A stretch of DNA of 64,000 nucleotides. Source: Acuticoccus mangrovi. GTDB lineage: Bacteria > Pseudomonadota > Alphaproteobacteria > Rhizobiales > Amorphaceae. The position numbers and the translations under genes are program-made. The notes beneath the pieces were generated by a model that saw nothing but the letters and a program-made list of their open reading frames with translations, had not been told where the DNA came from and did not search any database. The DNA is taken from the NCBI RefSeq assembly GCF_016411865.1, contig NZ_JAEKJA010000026.1, forward strand, positions 1 to 64,000, in the 5' to 3' direction. Below are positions 38,667-48,285 of this stretch, piece by piece. How positions within the stretch are numbered: the first letter of the stretch is position 1; every line of letters starts with the position of its first letter.

Positions 38667-39980
38667 ATGGAAAACCTTCCCGTCATCGGGCTCTTCCTGT
38701 TCATCCTCTTCCTGCTCTTGGGCACCGGCGTGTGGGTGGGGCTCGCCCTTCTCGGCGTCGCCTTCGTGGGGATGGAGCTCTTCACCACCCGGCCCGTCGG
38801 CGACACCATGCTGACGACGGTGTGGTCGGCCTCCTCGTCGTGGACGCTGACCGCGCTGCCGCTCTTCATCTGGATGGGGGAGATCCTCTACCGCACGCGA
38901 TTGTCGGAGGACATGTTCCGCGGCCTGTCGCCGTGGATGCGCTCGCTGCCGGGCGGGCTGATCCACACCAACATCGTGGGCTGCACCATCTTCGCCGCCG
39001 TGTCCGGCTCCTCCGCCGCGACGCTCACCACGGTGGGCAAGATGTCGATCCCGGAGCTGCGCAAGCGCAACTATCCGGAGCGGATGATCATCGGCACCCT
39101 CGCGGGCGCGGCGACGCTGGGGCTGATGATCCCGCCGTCGCTGACGCTCATCGTCTATGGCGTGACGATCAACGAATCGATCTCGCGCCTGTTCATGGCC
39201 GGGGTGTTTCCGGGGCTCGTGCTGGCGGCGATGTTCATGGCCTATGTGGGCATCTACGCCAAGGTGTCGCGCCGCTATGCGCCCGATCCCGAGCCGCCGA
39301 TGAGCCTGCGCGAGCGCATCGCCAACTCGCGCTTCCTGATCCCCGTGATCTGCCTCATCGCGGTGGTCATCGGGTCGATGTATCTCGGCTACGCGACGGC
39401 GACGGAGGCGGCGGCGTTCGGGGTGATCGGCGCGCTGGTGCTCGCGGCGGCCCAGCGCTCGCTCACCTGGTCGACCTTCTCGGCCTCGCTGATGGGGGCG
39501 ACGCGCACCTCGGCGATGATCGCGCTGATCCTCGCCGGCGCCGCCTTCCTGTCGCTCGCCATGGGCTTCACCGGGCTGCCGCGGGGGCTCGCGAACCTCA
39601 TCGCCGAGATGCACCTCTCGCGCTTCGAGCTTCTGATGGTGCTTCTCGTCTTCTACATCGTGCTCGGCTGCTTCCTCGACGGCATCTCCTCGGTGGTGCT
39701 GACGATGGCGGTGGTCGAGCCGATGATCCGCCAGGCCGGCATCGACATCATCTGGTTCGGCATCTTCATCGTCGTGGTGGTGGAAATGGCGCAGATCACG
39801 CCGCCCATCGGCTTCAACCTCTTCGTGCTCCAGGGCATGACCAACCACGAGATGACGTTCATCGCGCGGGCGGCGATACCGATGTTCCTCATCATGGTGG
39901 CGATGGTGTTCGTGCTCATCGCGCTGCCGGAGCTCGCCACGTGGCTGCCCGACAACATGAGGATGCGCCCTGGTGGCTAG
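38667..39980 (+). CDS. dctM: TRAP transporter large permease (DctM type)
   Basis: 437 residues with about 12 membrane segments. Signatures: LTALPLFIWMGEILYRT, AVSGSSAATLTTVGKMSIPE, GLMIPPSLTLIVYG and QITPPIGFNLFVLQGMT. It forms the sodium-driven transport channel with DctQ. It has a strong GGGGAGTAGAG site. cutA overlaps its end by 8 bp. Confidence 0.95.
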   Translation: MENLPVIGLFLFILFLLLGTGVWVGLALLGVAFVGMELFTTRPVGDTMLTTVWSASSSWTLTALPLFIWMGEILYRTRLSEDMFRGLSPWMRSLPGGLIHTNIVGCTIFAAVSGSSAATLTTVGKMSIPELRKRNYPERMIIGTLAGAATLGLMIPPSLTLIVYGVTINESISRLFMAGVFPGLVLAAMFMAYVGIYAKVSRRYAPDPEPPMSLRERIANSRFLIPVICLIAVVIGSMYLGYATATEAAAFGVIGALVLAAAQRSLTWSTFSASLMGATRTSAMIALILAGAAFLSLAMGFTGLPRGLANLIAEMHLSRFELLMVLLVFYIVLGCFLDGISSVVLTMAVVEPMIRQAGIDIIWFGIFIVVVVEMAQITPPIGFNLFVLQGMTNHEMTFIARAAIPMFLIMVAMVFVLIALPELATWLPDNMRMRPGG

Positions 39981-40308
39981 AGTGGACGAGATCATGGTGG
40001 CCGAGACGACAACGCCGACGCGGGAGATTGCCGAAGTGATCGCCGCCGCGCTGGTGGAGCGGCGCGAGGCGGCGTGCGTGCACATCATGGAGATCTCGAG
40101 CGTCTTCCGCTGGGAGGGCGGGGTGGAGAACGAGAGCGAGTGGCGCCTGTCGGCGAAGACGGTGAGGGCGCGCCTCGGCGCGGTGAAGGCCACCATCGCC
40201 GAGCTCCATACCTACGACCTGCCGGCCTTCTGTGCGACACCGGCCGACGCCTCGAGCGAGTTCGGTCGCTGGGTGATGGAGGAATGCGCCCCGGTGCTGC
40301 AGGGCTAG
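39973..40308 (+). CDS. cutA: CutA divalent-ion tolerance protein
   Basis: 111 residues with the CutA1 pattern: AALVERREAACVHIMEISSV, FRWEGGVENESEWRLSAKT and ELHTYDLPAFCATPADASS. CutA forms trimers; its link to copper tolerance is old and its real role unclear. The GTG at 39973 overlaps dctM by 8 bp; ATG 39994 is an alternative start. Confidence 0.9.
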   Translation: MARVDEIMVAETTTPTREIAEVIAAALVERREAACVHIMEISSVFRWEGGVENESEWRLSAKTVRARLGAVKATIAELHTYDLPAFCATPADASSEFGRWVMEECAPVLQG

Positions 40309-40319
40309 GAGTGGTGGAG

Positions 40320-40871
40320 GTGGGGCAGAAGAGCGAGCTGCAGAAGATGGCGGCGGGCGAGCGCTATCGCGGGGGCGACCCGGAGGTGGTGGAGAGCTGC
40401 CGGCAGGCGGGGCTCTGGATGATGCGCTTCAACGCCATGATGGGGGCGACGAGCGCGGAGCGCCGCGTGGTGCTCGCCGAGCGGCTGGCGTCGGTGGGCG
40501 ACGACGTGGTGGTGCGTCCGCCCTTCTATGTCGACCACGGCTCGTTCATCACGCTGGAGGAGGGCGTGTTCATCAATCTCGGCTGCACCATTCTCGACGT
40601 GTGCCCGGTGTCGATCGGCGCCTATACGCGGATCGGGCCGGGGGTGCAGATCCTGACGCCGGAGCATCCCCGCGACCCGGTGGAGCGCCGCCAGGACATC
40701 GAATATGGCCGCCCGGTGTCGATCGGCGCGAACGTGTGGCTCGGCGGCGGGGCGATCGTGGTGCCGGGCGTGACCATCGGCGACGACGCCATCATCGGCG
40801 CCGGGGCGGTGGTGACGCGGGACGTTCCGGCCGGTGCGACGATGGTCGGAAGTCCGGCACGGCCGCGCTGA
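40320..40871 (+). CDS. Maltose O-acetyltransferase-type hexapeptide acetyltransferase
   Basis: 183 residues. N-terminal Mac domain (SELQKMAAGERYRGGDPEVV) and left-handed beta helix with YVDHGSFITLEEGVFINLGC, IGAYTRIGPGVQILTPEHPRD, split here as IGAYTRIGPGVQIL and TPEHPRD, then VSIGANVWLGGGAIVVPGVT and GAVVTRDVPAGATMVGSPA. The catalytic His is in TPEHPRD. GTG 40320 is chosen because AGGAG lies 7 bp upstream. It transfers acetyl from acetyl-CoA to a sugar; natural acceptor unknown. Confidence 0.92.
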   Translation: MGQKSELQKMAAGERYRGGDPEVVESCRQAGLWMMRFNAMMGATSAERRVVLAERLASVGDDVVVRPPFYVDHGSFITLEEGVFINLGCTILDVCPVSIGAYTRIGPGVQILTPEHPRDPVERRQDIEYGRPVSIGANVWLGGGAIVVPGVTIGDDAIIGAGAVVTRDVPAGATMVGSPARPR

Positions 40872-40935
40872 CGAGCCCGCCGAGCGGGCGCGCCGTCGGC
40901 GGCCCGAGAGCTGCCGACGGGCTTGGCAGAGAACG

Positions 40936-40963
40936 ACGCGGGACCGCCGGAGGGGCCCCGCGT
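40936..40963. terminator. Hairpin between convergent acetyltransferase gene and katA
   Basis: ACGCGGG pairs with CCCGCGT around a GC-rich loop, followed by TTTGCG. A second stem, CCGTCGGC / GCCGACGG, lies just upstream at about 40892-40920. Position between convergent genes suggests termination on both strands. Confidence 0.35.
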
Positions 40964-40979
40964 TTGCGCTTCGAGCGGA

Positions 40980-42533
40980 CTATTCGGCCGCTTCGGTCAC
41001 CGGCCGGCCGTCGGCGGCGTCGCCGCGGGTGATCTGCGGCGTGGCGTCGGTTACCGGGGCGGCGTTGGGCTTGTAGCCGCCCTCGGCCTTGATCTTCTCC
41101 CAGGCGGCGCGCACGCCGGCCTCGTAGTCCGGATGGACCTTCTTGAACTCGGCGAGCTGCCGTTCGCAGATCACCTCGGGCACGTCGCCCCAGGTGCCGG
41201 CGATGTTGCCGTAGAGGCGCACCTTCTCGTCGTCCTCGAGCACGTTCACGAACAGCTCGCGCACCTGCTTGTAGTCGTCATAGGTGCGATGATTGTAGCG
41301 CGTCGCGTCGCCGGAGATGCGCAGCGGCGGCTCCTGGGCGGAGCGGTCCTCGGCGGCGCCGGAGAACGAGTTCGGCTCGTAGTAGGCGTTCTCGTTGCCC
41401 GAGATGATCCCGCCATAGACGTTCATCTCGCCGTCGCGGTGGTAGTGGTGCACCGGGCACTTGGGCCGGTTCACCGGGATCGACTCGTAGTGGGTGCCGA
41501 GGCGATGGCGGTGGGCGTCGGCGTAGGAGAAGATGCGCGCCTGCAGCATCTTGTCCGGCGACCAGGAGATGCCCGGCACCACGTTCGACGGCGAGAAGGC
41601 GGCGTTCTCGATCTCGGCGAAGTAGTTCTCGGGGTTCTTGTTCAGCTCGAAGTAGCCGACCTCGATGGGCGGATAGTCCGCGTGCGGCCACACCTTGGTG
41701 AGGTCGAAGGGGTTGTACTCGGTCTTCTCCGCGTCGGCCTCGGGCATGATCTGGACCTGCATCGTCCAGCGCGGGAAGTCGCCACCCTCGATGGTGTTGT
41801 AGAGCGCCTCCTGATAGCCCTCGCGGGTCTTGCCCACGATCTCTTCGGCCTCGGCGTTGGTGTAGTGCTTGTGGCCCTGCTGGGTCTTGAAGTGGAACTT
41901 GATCCAGTAGCGCTCGCCGGCATCGTTCCAGAACGAATAGGTGTGAGAGCCGTAGCCGTTCATGTGCATCGGCGAGATCGGCAGGCCGCGATCCGACATC
42001 AGGATGGTCACCTGATGGAGCGATTCGGGCGATAGCGACCAGAAGTCCCACATCGCCGTCGGCGAGCGCATGTGCGTGCGCGGGTGGCGCTTCTGGGTGT
42101 GGATGAAGTCGGGGAACTTGATCGGGTCGCGGACGAAGAACACCGGAGTGTTGTTGCCCACGAGGTCCCAATTCCCATCTTCGGTGTAGAACTTCAGGGC
42201 GAAGCCGCGGACATCGCGCTCGTGGTCGGCGGCGCCGAGCTCGCCGGCGACGGTGGAGAAGCGTGCGAGCATCGGCGTCTCGGCGCCGGGCTGCAGGCAC
42301 TTGGCCTTAGTGTACTTCGAAATGTCGCCCGTGATCTTGAGGACGCCGTGGGCACCCCAGCCCTTGGCGTGCACGGTGCGCTCGGGAATGCGCTCGCGGT
42401 TCTGGTGCGCCAGCTTCTCGATGAGCTGGTAGTCTTGCATCAGCAGCGGCCCACGCTCGCCGGCTGAGATCGAGTCCTGATTGTTGGGCCAGGGCGCGCC
42501 GGCCGTCGTAGTCAGTTTGGGACGATCTGCCAT
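40980..42533 (-). CDS. katA: Monofunctional heme catalase
   Basis: 517 residues of a clade-3-like catalase. His55 in TVHAKG, Asn in [14 protein letters not shown] and the proximal Tyr in [13 protein letters not shown] are all present. [15 protein letters not shown] marks the end of the core. Ribosome binding site GGAGGAG lies 7 bp before ATG 42533. Converts hydrogen peroxide to water and oxygen in the cytoplasm. An OxyR-like site lies 80-94 bp upstream. Confidence 0.97.
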   Translation of the reverse strand: MADRPKLTTTAGAPWPNNQDSISAGERGPLLMQDYQLIEKLAHQNRERIPERTVHAKGWGAHGVLKITGDISKYTKAKCLQPGAETPMLARFSTVAGELGAADHERDVRGFALKFYTEDGNWDLVGNNTPVFFVRDPIKFPDFIHTQKRHPRTHMRSPTAMWDFWSLSPESLHQVTILMSDRGLPISPMHMNGYGSHTYSFWNDAGERYWIKFHFKTQQGHKHYTNAEAEEIVGKTREGYQEALYNTIEGGDFPRWTMQVQIMPEADAEKTEYNPFDLTKVWPHADYPPIEVGYFELNKNPENYFAEIENAAFSPSNVVPGISWSPDKMLQARIFSYADAHRHRLGTHYESIPVNRPKCPVHHYHRDGEMNVYGGIISGNENAYYEPNSFSGAAEDRSAQEPPLRISGDATRYNHRTYDDYKQVRELFVNVLEDDEKVRLYGNIAGTWGDVPEVICERQLAEFKKVHPDYEAGVRAAWEKIKAEGGYKPNAAPVTDATPQITRGDAADGRPVTEAAE

Positions 42534-42612
42534 CGTTGAACTCCTCCAATTCGCGTTCTAATGATTTGGGGCAGCCAATCCCTAAAGTCCAATCAGTATT
42601 TTGCGAAATATT

Positions 42613-42627
42613 ATAGGAAACCTCTAT
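42613..42627 (-). promoter_or_regulatory. OxyR-like operator upstream of katA
   Basis: ATAG-N7-CTAT, the core of one OxyR dimer half-site pair, is exact here. It lies about 80 bp before the katA start in an AT-rich gap. A second matching pair at the expected spacing is not clear. No oxyR gene is found in the window. Confidence 0.45.
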
Positions 42628-42720
42628 AGGAAGGATGTCGCAGAAGCGGGCGATGGCGATGGGGGGCGCCGCGGTGCGCGCCCGCCGAGCCCGGGCCGGC
42701 GGGCGCCGATGGAGGCCGGA

Positions 42721-45453
42721 TCAGCCCGAGTTGCGCAGGCCCGCGGCGACGCCGTTGATGGTGAGGTTGATGCCGTGGATCACGCGGTCGTCGGTGTCGC
42801 CGGCGCGATGGCGCTTCAACAGCTCGATCTGGAGGTGGTTGAGGGGATCGAGATAGGGGAAGCGATTGCGGATCGAGCGGGCGAGGTGGGGGTTGCTCTC
42901 GAGCAGCTCCTGCTGGCCCGTCACCTCGAACAGCATGTTGATGGTGCGCTCCAGCTCGTGGCGCATCTTGGGGAAGACCTCGTCGCGCAGCGCCTTGTCG
43001 GTCACGAGCTCGGCGTAACGCGAGGCGATGGCGATGTCGGCCTTCGACAGCACCATGTCGAGGTTCGACAGCAGCGTCTGGAAGAAGGGCCACTCGTTCG
43101 CCATGCGGTGGAGCGCGGCGAGGCCTTCTTCGCCGCGGTCCTTGATGAAGCCCTCCACGGCGGTGCCGAAGCCGTACCAGCCGGGCAGCATCAGCCGGCA
43201 TTGCGACCAGCCGAACACCCACGGGATGGCGCGCAGATCCTCGATGGCACGCGAGTTCTTCCGCGAGGCGGGGCGCGAGCCGATGTTGAGGTTGGCGATC
43301 TCGCCGATCACCGTCGCCTCCCAGAAATAGTCGGCGAAGCGGTCGGTCTCGTAGACGAGCGCTCGGTAGGCGCGGAAGGCGCGCTCGGAGAGGTCGTCCA
43401 TCACCGCCATGAATTCGGGCGGCATCGCGCCGCCGGCGTCGGGCAGGAGCGTCGCCTCGAGCGTCGCGGCAGTCATCGCCTCGAGGTTGCGCTGGCCGAG
43501 CTCGGCGGTGGAATATTTGCCGGTGATCACCTCGCCTTGCTCGGTGATGCGGATGGCGCCAGCCACCGCCCCCGGCGGCTGGGCGATGATCGCGTCGTAG
43601 CTCGGCCCGCCGCCGCGGCCCACCGAACCGCCGCGGCCGTGGAACAGGCGCACCCGTACGCCGTGCCGGTCGAACACCTCCACGAGGGCGTGCTCGGCCT
43701 TGATCACCTCCCACCGGGAGGTGAGGAAGCCGCCGTCCTTGTTGCTGTCGGAGTAGCCGAGCATCACCTCCTGGCAGCGGCCGCGGCTGTCGAGAAGGGG
43801 GCCGTAGATGGGCAGCTCGAAGAGGCGCGCCATGATCGCGGGGCCGGCGCGCAGGTCCGCGATGGTCTCGAACAGGGGTACGATGTTGAGGGCGAGGGTG
43901 CGGTCGGTCGGCCGCATCAGCCCGACCTCTTTGAGGAGAACGGCGACCTCGAGGACGTCGGAGGCGGCGTCGGCCTTGGAGATGATGGCGTTCTCGATCA
44001 CCGCCTCACCGTAGAGGGCGCGGGCCCTGGCGGCGCGGTGGAGGATCGCGAGCTCCTTGTCGGTCTCCTCGCTGTAGGTGAGGAAGGGCGAGGCGAGGAG
44101 GCGTGGCGTCGACAGCTCGGCCGAGAGCACGGCGAGGCGGTCGTCCTCGCCGAGGCCAGCATAGTCGGCGACGACGCCGGCCTTCTCCAGAAGCTCGCCC
44201 ACCACGCGCTCGTGCACGTCGGAGTTCTGGCGCAGATCGAGGGTGGCGAGATGGAAGCCGAAGATGTCGGCGGCGCGGCGAAGCTGACGCAGCCGGCCGT
44301 TGGCGAGGCGGGCGGAGCCGTTCGCCGTCAGCGAGTCGTGCAGGGCGGCGAGGTCGCCGCGGAAGGCGTCGGGCCCGGGGTAGGGGGCGGCTTCGCCCGT
44401 CGGCGTCGCCCCGTTCAACTGGCCGAGGCGGTGACGTGTGGCGTTGAGGCGGTTGGCGATCCCGATGAGGGCACGGCGATAGGGCTCGCCCAGGCGGTGC
44501 GGGGAGCGGTCGTCGGCATCGTGGGCGAGGCTCGAGACGGCGTTGCTGACCGAGACGAGACGTTCGTCGAGGGAGAGCTCGTTGGCGAGCACGTCCACCT
44601 GACGCAGATAGTACGAGAAGATCTTGTCGCTGTTCTGGTGGGTGGCGTCGGCGAGCACGTCGGCGGTGACGAAGGGGTGGCCGTCGCGGTCGCCGCCGAT
44701 CCAGGAGCCCATGCGGAAGAAGGCGGGCAGGCGGTCGCCCGAGCCGAGCCCCAGCACGTCCTCGAGGTGGTGGTAGAGGCGGGGCAGCTCGTCGAGGAAG
44801 ACGTAGTCGTAGTAGGCGAGGGCGTTGGTCACCTCGTCGCCGACGCCGAGACGGCTGCGCCGCAGGATGCTCGTCTGCCACAGGGTGAGGATGAGGCGCT
44901 TCAGCGTCTCCTCTCCGTCGGCGACCTCGTCCGGCGTCAGCCCGCCCCGGTCGCGCTCGAACAGCACGGCGGCGATCTCGCGCTCGCGGTCGAGGGTGGA
45001 CTTGCGCCGCACCTCGGTGGGGTGGGCGGTGAGGACGGGGCTGATCAGCGCGGTCTCGAGGGCGGCGCGCACGTCCTCCTTGGTGAGCCCGCTCGCATCG
45101 AAGCGGCGCAGCGCATATTCGAGGCTGCCCGGCCGAGGCTCGGACGCGGCGATGCGGTGGGCGCGATTGCGCCGGATGTGATGCTGGTCCTCGGCGATGT
45201 TGGCGAGGTGGGAGAAATAAGAGAAGGCGCGGATGGTGCTGATCGCGCCGGGGCGCGACAGCCCCGTCAGCATCTGGTTCAGCTCCTCGCGCGCGGTCGG
45301 ATCCTCGTCGCGGTGGAAGCGCAGGGCGGTCTGGCGGACCTGCTCGATGACGGCGAAGATCTCGCCGCCCTCCTGCTGGCGCACAACGTCGCCGAGGAGG
45401 CGGCCGAGCAGGCGGATATCTTCGCGAAGCGGTGCATCCTTGTCCGGTGTCAT
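42721..45453 (-). CDS. ppc: Phosphoenolpyruvate carboxylase
   Basis: Carboxylates PEP with bicarbonate to give oxaloacetate. 910 residues from ATG 45453 (AAGGAT upstream). Catalytic His is in VLTAHPTEVRRKS, the second signature in VMLGYSDSNKDGGFL, and the mobile Arg loop in LFHGRGGSVGRGGGP. The C-terminal tetrapeptide is RNSG, where many family members end in RNTG. It forms a PEP-linked pair with ppdK. Nothing suggests an operon with the genes on either side. Confidence 0.98.
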   Translation of the reverse strand: MTPDKDAPLREDIRLLGRLLGDVVRQQEGGEIFAVIEQVRQTALRFHRDEDPTAREELNQMLTGLSRPGAISTIRAFSYFSHLANIAEDQHHIRRNRAHRIAASEPRPGSLEYALRRFDASGLTKEDVRAALETALISPVLTAHPTEVRRKSTLDREREIAAVLFERDRGGLTPDEVADGEETLKRLILTLWQTSILRRSRLGVGDEVTNALAYYDYVFLDELPRLYHHLEDVLGLGSGDRLPAFFRMGSWIGGDRDGHPFVTADVLADATHQNSDKIFSYYLRQVDVLANELSLDERLVSVSNAVSSLAHDADDRSPHRLGEPYRRALIGIANRLNATRHRLGQLNGATPTGEAAPYPGPDAFRGDLAALHDSLTANGSARLANGRLRQLRRAADIFGFHLATLDLRQNSDVHERVVGELLEKAGVVADYAGLGEDDRLAVLSAELSTPRLLASPFLTYSEETDKELAILHRAARARALYGEAVIENAIISKADAASDVLEVAVLLKEVGLMRPTDRTLALNIVPLFETIADLRAGPAIMARLFELPIYGPLLDSRGRCQEVMLGYSDSNKDGGFLTSRWEVIKAEHALVEVFDRHGVRVRLFHGRGGSVGRGGGPSYDAIIAQPPGAVAGAIRITEQGEVITGKYSTAELGQRNLEAMTAATLEATLLPDAGGAMPPEFMAVMDDLSERAFRAYRALVYETDRFADYFWEATVIGEIANLNIGSRPASRKNSRAIEDLRAIPWVFGWSQCRLMLPGWYGFGTAVEGFIKDRGEEGLAALHRMANEWPFFQTLLSNLDMVLSKADIAIASRYAELVTDKALRDEVFPKMRHELERTINMLFEVTGQQELLESNPHLARSIRNRFPYLDPLNHLQIELLKRHRAGDTDDRVIHGINLTINGVAAGLRNSG

Positions 45454-45652
45454 GGCGGATCCTTTCCGGTGGCGGCAGGTGTCGGATGCCGAGCGGCCAC
45501 CCGGCGTGCAAGCAACTTTGCCGCCAGCCCGTGCGGGGTGGATATGCCGCACGCGACAGGATGGCGGAAGGCAGGCGCTCGTGCCAGTCGAGGGTGGCGG
45601 AACGGGGCGGCGTGATCGCCGTTCCTTCCCCAGCGTGACGAGCGAGACCTAT

Positions 45653-46261
45653 ATGTTGACCACCGCGGAAGGTCGCCTTCAGGCGCTCCTCAGCGACGTT
45701 GCGGCCGCCGGAACCGCCGAGACGGTGACGATCGGCGACATGCTGGAGCGCGTCGGCCGCCGCTCCTACGGCGCGATGCTGCTGTTTCCCTCGCTGATCG
45801 TGGTCTCGCCGCTGTCGGGGATCCCCGGCGCGCCGTCGACGGCGGCGCTCATCATCATCCTCGTGTGCGTGCAGTATCTGATGGGGCGGGACACGGTCTG
45901 GCTGCCCCGACCGATCCTCGACGTGCGGGTGCCGCGCCGCCGGCTGGAGTGGGCGTTGCGGCGGACGCGGCCCTTGGTGCGTGTCGTCGACCGTTGGGTG
46001 CGGCCGCGGCTCACCGTGCTCATCAACCGCTTCACCTTCTCCGTCATCACGGCGATCTGCGCGTTGCTCGCGGCGACGATGCCGCCGTCGGAGGTGCTGC
46101 CGTTCGCCGCGACGATCACCGCCTCGATCATCGCCCTCTTCGCGCTCGCCCTCCTGGTGCGCGACGGGCTTCTGGCGCTCTTCGCCTTCGTCCTGACGGG
46201 CGGCGCGGTGGCGGCCTTCCTCATCTTCGTCGTGCCGGAGCTCCTCAAGATCTTCGGCTAA
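45653..46261 (+). CDS. ExoD-family membrane protein
   Basis: 202 residues of the exopolysaccharide synthesis ExoD family: VTIGDMLERVGRRSYGAMLL, LIVVSPLSGIPGAPSTAALI, DTVWLPRPIL and a C-terminal pair of membrane segments. About four or five membrane segments. The start is ATG 45653 or GTG 45635. ExoD is linked to alkali tolerance and exopolysaccharide in rhizobia, but its activity is unknown. Divergent from ppc. Confidence 0.87.
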   Translation: MLTTAEGRLQALLSDVAAAGTAETVTIGDMLERVGRRSYGAMLLFPSLIVVSPLSGIPGAPSTAALIIILVCVQYLMGRDTVWLPRPILDVRVPRRRLEWALRRTRPLVRVVDRWVRPRLTVLINRFTFSVITAICALLAATMPPSEVLPFAATITASIIALFALALLVRDGLLALFAFVLTGGAVAAFLIFVVPELLKIFG

Positions 46262-46410
46262 CCGACCCGCCGGCAGCACCGGGTGGACGGCGTCACCGGC
46301 GGGCGCGCGGCTTGCCGGCGGCGGGCCGATCTGGCAACCGGGTCGGGGGGCGTGCGCGAGGGCGATGCCGTGGCGTCCCGATCATAGAACGCCGCCCGCA
46401 GGGAGCCGCG

Positions 46411-47331
46411 ATGTACGCCGAACACGTCGAGATCTTCGACCCCTCGTTCAAATCCCTCGTCCAGGGCAACGTCTACATGGAGAGGCTGTGGACCGGTGCA
46501 CGCTGGACCGAGGGGCCGGCCTATTTCGCCGCCGGCCGCTATCTGATCTTCTCCGACATCCCGAACAACCGCATGATGCGCTACGACGAGACCGATGGCG
46601 GGGTCTCCGTCTTCCGGCAGCCGTCCAACAACTCCAACGGCAACACGCGCGACCGGGAGGGGCGGCTCGTGACCTGCGAGCACCTCGGCCGCCGCGTGAC
46701 GCGGACCGAGCACGACGGCTCCATCACCGTCATCGCCGACCGCTTCGAGGGCAAGCGGCTCAACTCGCCGAACGACCTGGTGGTGCATCCGGACGGCGGC
46801 ATCTGGTTCACCGATCCGACCTACGGCATCGACGTGGACTACGAGGGCGGGCGCGCCGAGAGCGAGATCGGGGCGAGCAACGTCTACCGGGTGGACCCCT
46901 CGACCGGGGCGGTCGAGGCGGTGGCGACCGATTTCGTGAAGCCCAATGGGCTCGCCTTCACGCCGGACTACTCGCAGATGGTGATCGCCGACACCGGCAT
47001 GAGCCACGTGGAGAACGGGCCGAAGCATCTGCGCCGCTTCGCGGTGGTGGACGGCAAGCGCCTCTCCGGCGGCGACGGCATCTTTGCCGACTGCACCTAC
47101 GGTCTCTTCGACGGCTTCCGTTTCGACGAGCACGGCAACATCTGGTCGAGCGCCGGCGACGGGGTGCACTGCCTCAACGCCGACGGGGCGCTGATCGGCA
47201 AGCTGAAGGTGCCGGAGGTGGTGGCGAACGTCTGCTTCGGCACGGCGCCGCGCAACCGCCTCTATATCTGCGGCACGTCCTCACTCTACGCCACCTATCT
47301 GCGCACCAACGGCGCGCCCTATCCGGGCTGA
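46411..47331 (+). CDS. SMP-30/gluconolactonase-like protein
   Basis: 306 residues, six-bladed beta propeller. Metal-site and substrate residues: WTEGPAYFAAGRYLIFSDIP (Glu), PSNNSNGNTRDREGRLVTCE, LNSPNDLVVHPDGGIWFTDP (Asn, Asp), VKPNGLAFTPD. Hydrolyses a sugar or other lactone, with a divalent metal. Isolated gene; exact substrate unknown. Ribosome binding site GGGAG. Confidence 0.92.
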   Translation: MYAEHVEIFDPSFKSLVQGNVYMERLWTGARWTEGPAYFAAGRYLIFSDIPNNRMMRYDETDGGVSVFRQPSNNSNGNTRDREGRLVTCEHLGRRVTRTEHDGSITVIADRFEGKRLNSPNDLVVHPDGGIWFTDPTYGIDVDYEGGRAESEIGASNVYRVDPSTGAVEAVATDFVKPNGLAFTPDYSQMVIADTGMSHVENGPKHLRRFAVVDGKRLSGGDGIFADCTYGLFDGFRFDEHGNIWSSAGDGVHCLNADGALIGKLKVPEVVANVCFGTAPRNRLYICGTSSLYATYLRTNGAPYPG

Positions 47332-47370
47332 GGCCTCGCGCGGCGCGGAGGGCGCCCGGCGCCGGCCGCC

Positions 47371-48030
47371 TCAGGTGGCGGCGCCGACGAGGCCGCGGAA
47401 GAGGTCGAGCCCGTCGGTGCAGACGTGGATCGCCTCCACGGCGTCCTCCGGGTGGGGCATCATGCCGAGCACGTTGCCCTTGGCGTTGACGATGCCGGCG
47501 ATGTCGTTGGCCGAGCCGTTGGGATTGTCGGTGTAGCGGAACACCACGCGGCCTTCGCCCTCGAGCTCGCGCAGCGTCTCTTCGTCGGCGCGGTAGTTGC
47601 CCTCGTGGTGGGCCGTCGGGAAGACGAGCTCGGCCCCCTTGTCGTAGCGCCAGGAGAACAGGCTGGAGCGCTCCACGCGGATGCCGACGGGGCGGCAGAT
47701 GAAGGTGAGGCAGGCGTTGCGCATCAGCGCGCCCGGCAGGAGGCGCGCCTCGGTGAGTACCTGGAAGCCGTTGCACACGCCGAGCACGAAGCCGCCGCGC
47801 TCGGCATGGTTGGCGACCGCCCGCATGATCGGCGAGCGGGCGGCGATGGCGCCGGCGCGCAGATAGTCCCCGTGGGCGAAGCCGCCGGGGATCATGACGA
47901 GGTCGACGTCGGGCAGCTCCGTTTCGGTGTGCCAGACGAGATCGGGGGCCTCGCCGCCGGCGAGACGGATCGCCCGCGCGGCGTCATGCTCGCGATTGGA
48001 GCCGGGGAAGACGACGATTGCCGAGCGCAT
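47371..48030 (-). CDS. purQ: Phosphoribosylformylglycinamidine synthase, glutaminase subunit
   Basis: 219 residues, class-I amidotransferase. Cys86 in LGVCNGFQ is the nucleophile; the His-x-Glu pair is in MMPHPEDAV. Gives ammonia to PurL with PurS in the fourth step of purine synthesis. The start overlaps the purS stop (TGATG). purL is not in the window. Confidence 0.97.
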   Translation of the reverse strand: MRSAIVVFPGSNREHDAARAIRLAGGEAPDLVWHTETELPDVDLVMIPGGFAHGDYLRAGAIAARSPIMRAVANHAERGGFVLGVCNGFQVLTEARLLPGALMRNACLTFICRPVGIRVERSSLFSWRYDKGAELVFPTAHHEGNYRADEETLRELEGEGRVVFRYTDNPNGSANDIAGIVNAKGNVLGMMPHPEDAVEAIHVCTDGLDLFRGLVGAAT

Positions 48031-48272
48031 CAGGCGAGAATGGCGATGTCGTAGCGTTCGACGACGGTGTTGGCGAGGAGGGCCTCGCACATCTGCCCCA
48101 CCTCGGCGCGGGCGGCGGCTTCGTCGGTCGCGGAGAGTTCCAGGTCGATCACCTTCCCCTGTCGGGCCGAGGCGACGTCCGCGAAGCCGAGGTCCGCCAA
48201 GGCGCCCTCGATGGCCTTGCCCTGCGGGTCGAGCACGCCGGGCTTCAAGGTGATGGTCACGCGCGCCTTCAC
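48030..48272 (-). CDS. purS: Phosphoribosylformylglycinamidine synthase subunit PurS
   Basis: 80 residues with typical PurS start [20 protein letters not shown] and end [12 protein letters not shown]. The GTG start lies 13 bp after purC. It bridges PurQ and PurL in the complex. Confidence 0.97.
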   Translation of the reverse strand: MKARVTITLKPGVLDPQGKAIEGALADLGFADVASARQGKVIDLELSATDEAAARAEVGQMCEALLANTVVERYDIAILA

Positions 48273-48285
48273 GTCTTCTTCTCCC

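Noticed and set aside
42601-45615. Plus-strand frame of about 1000 codons opposite ppc
   Set aside because: Antisense to ppc, which is complete and has clear catalytic motifs.
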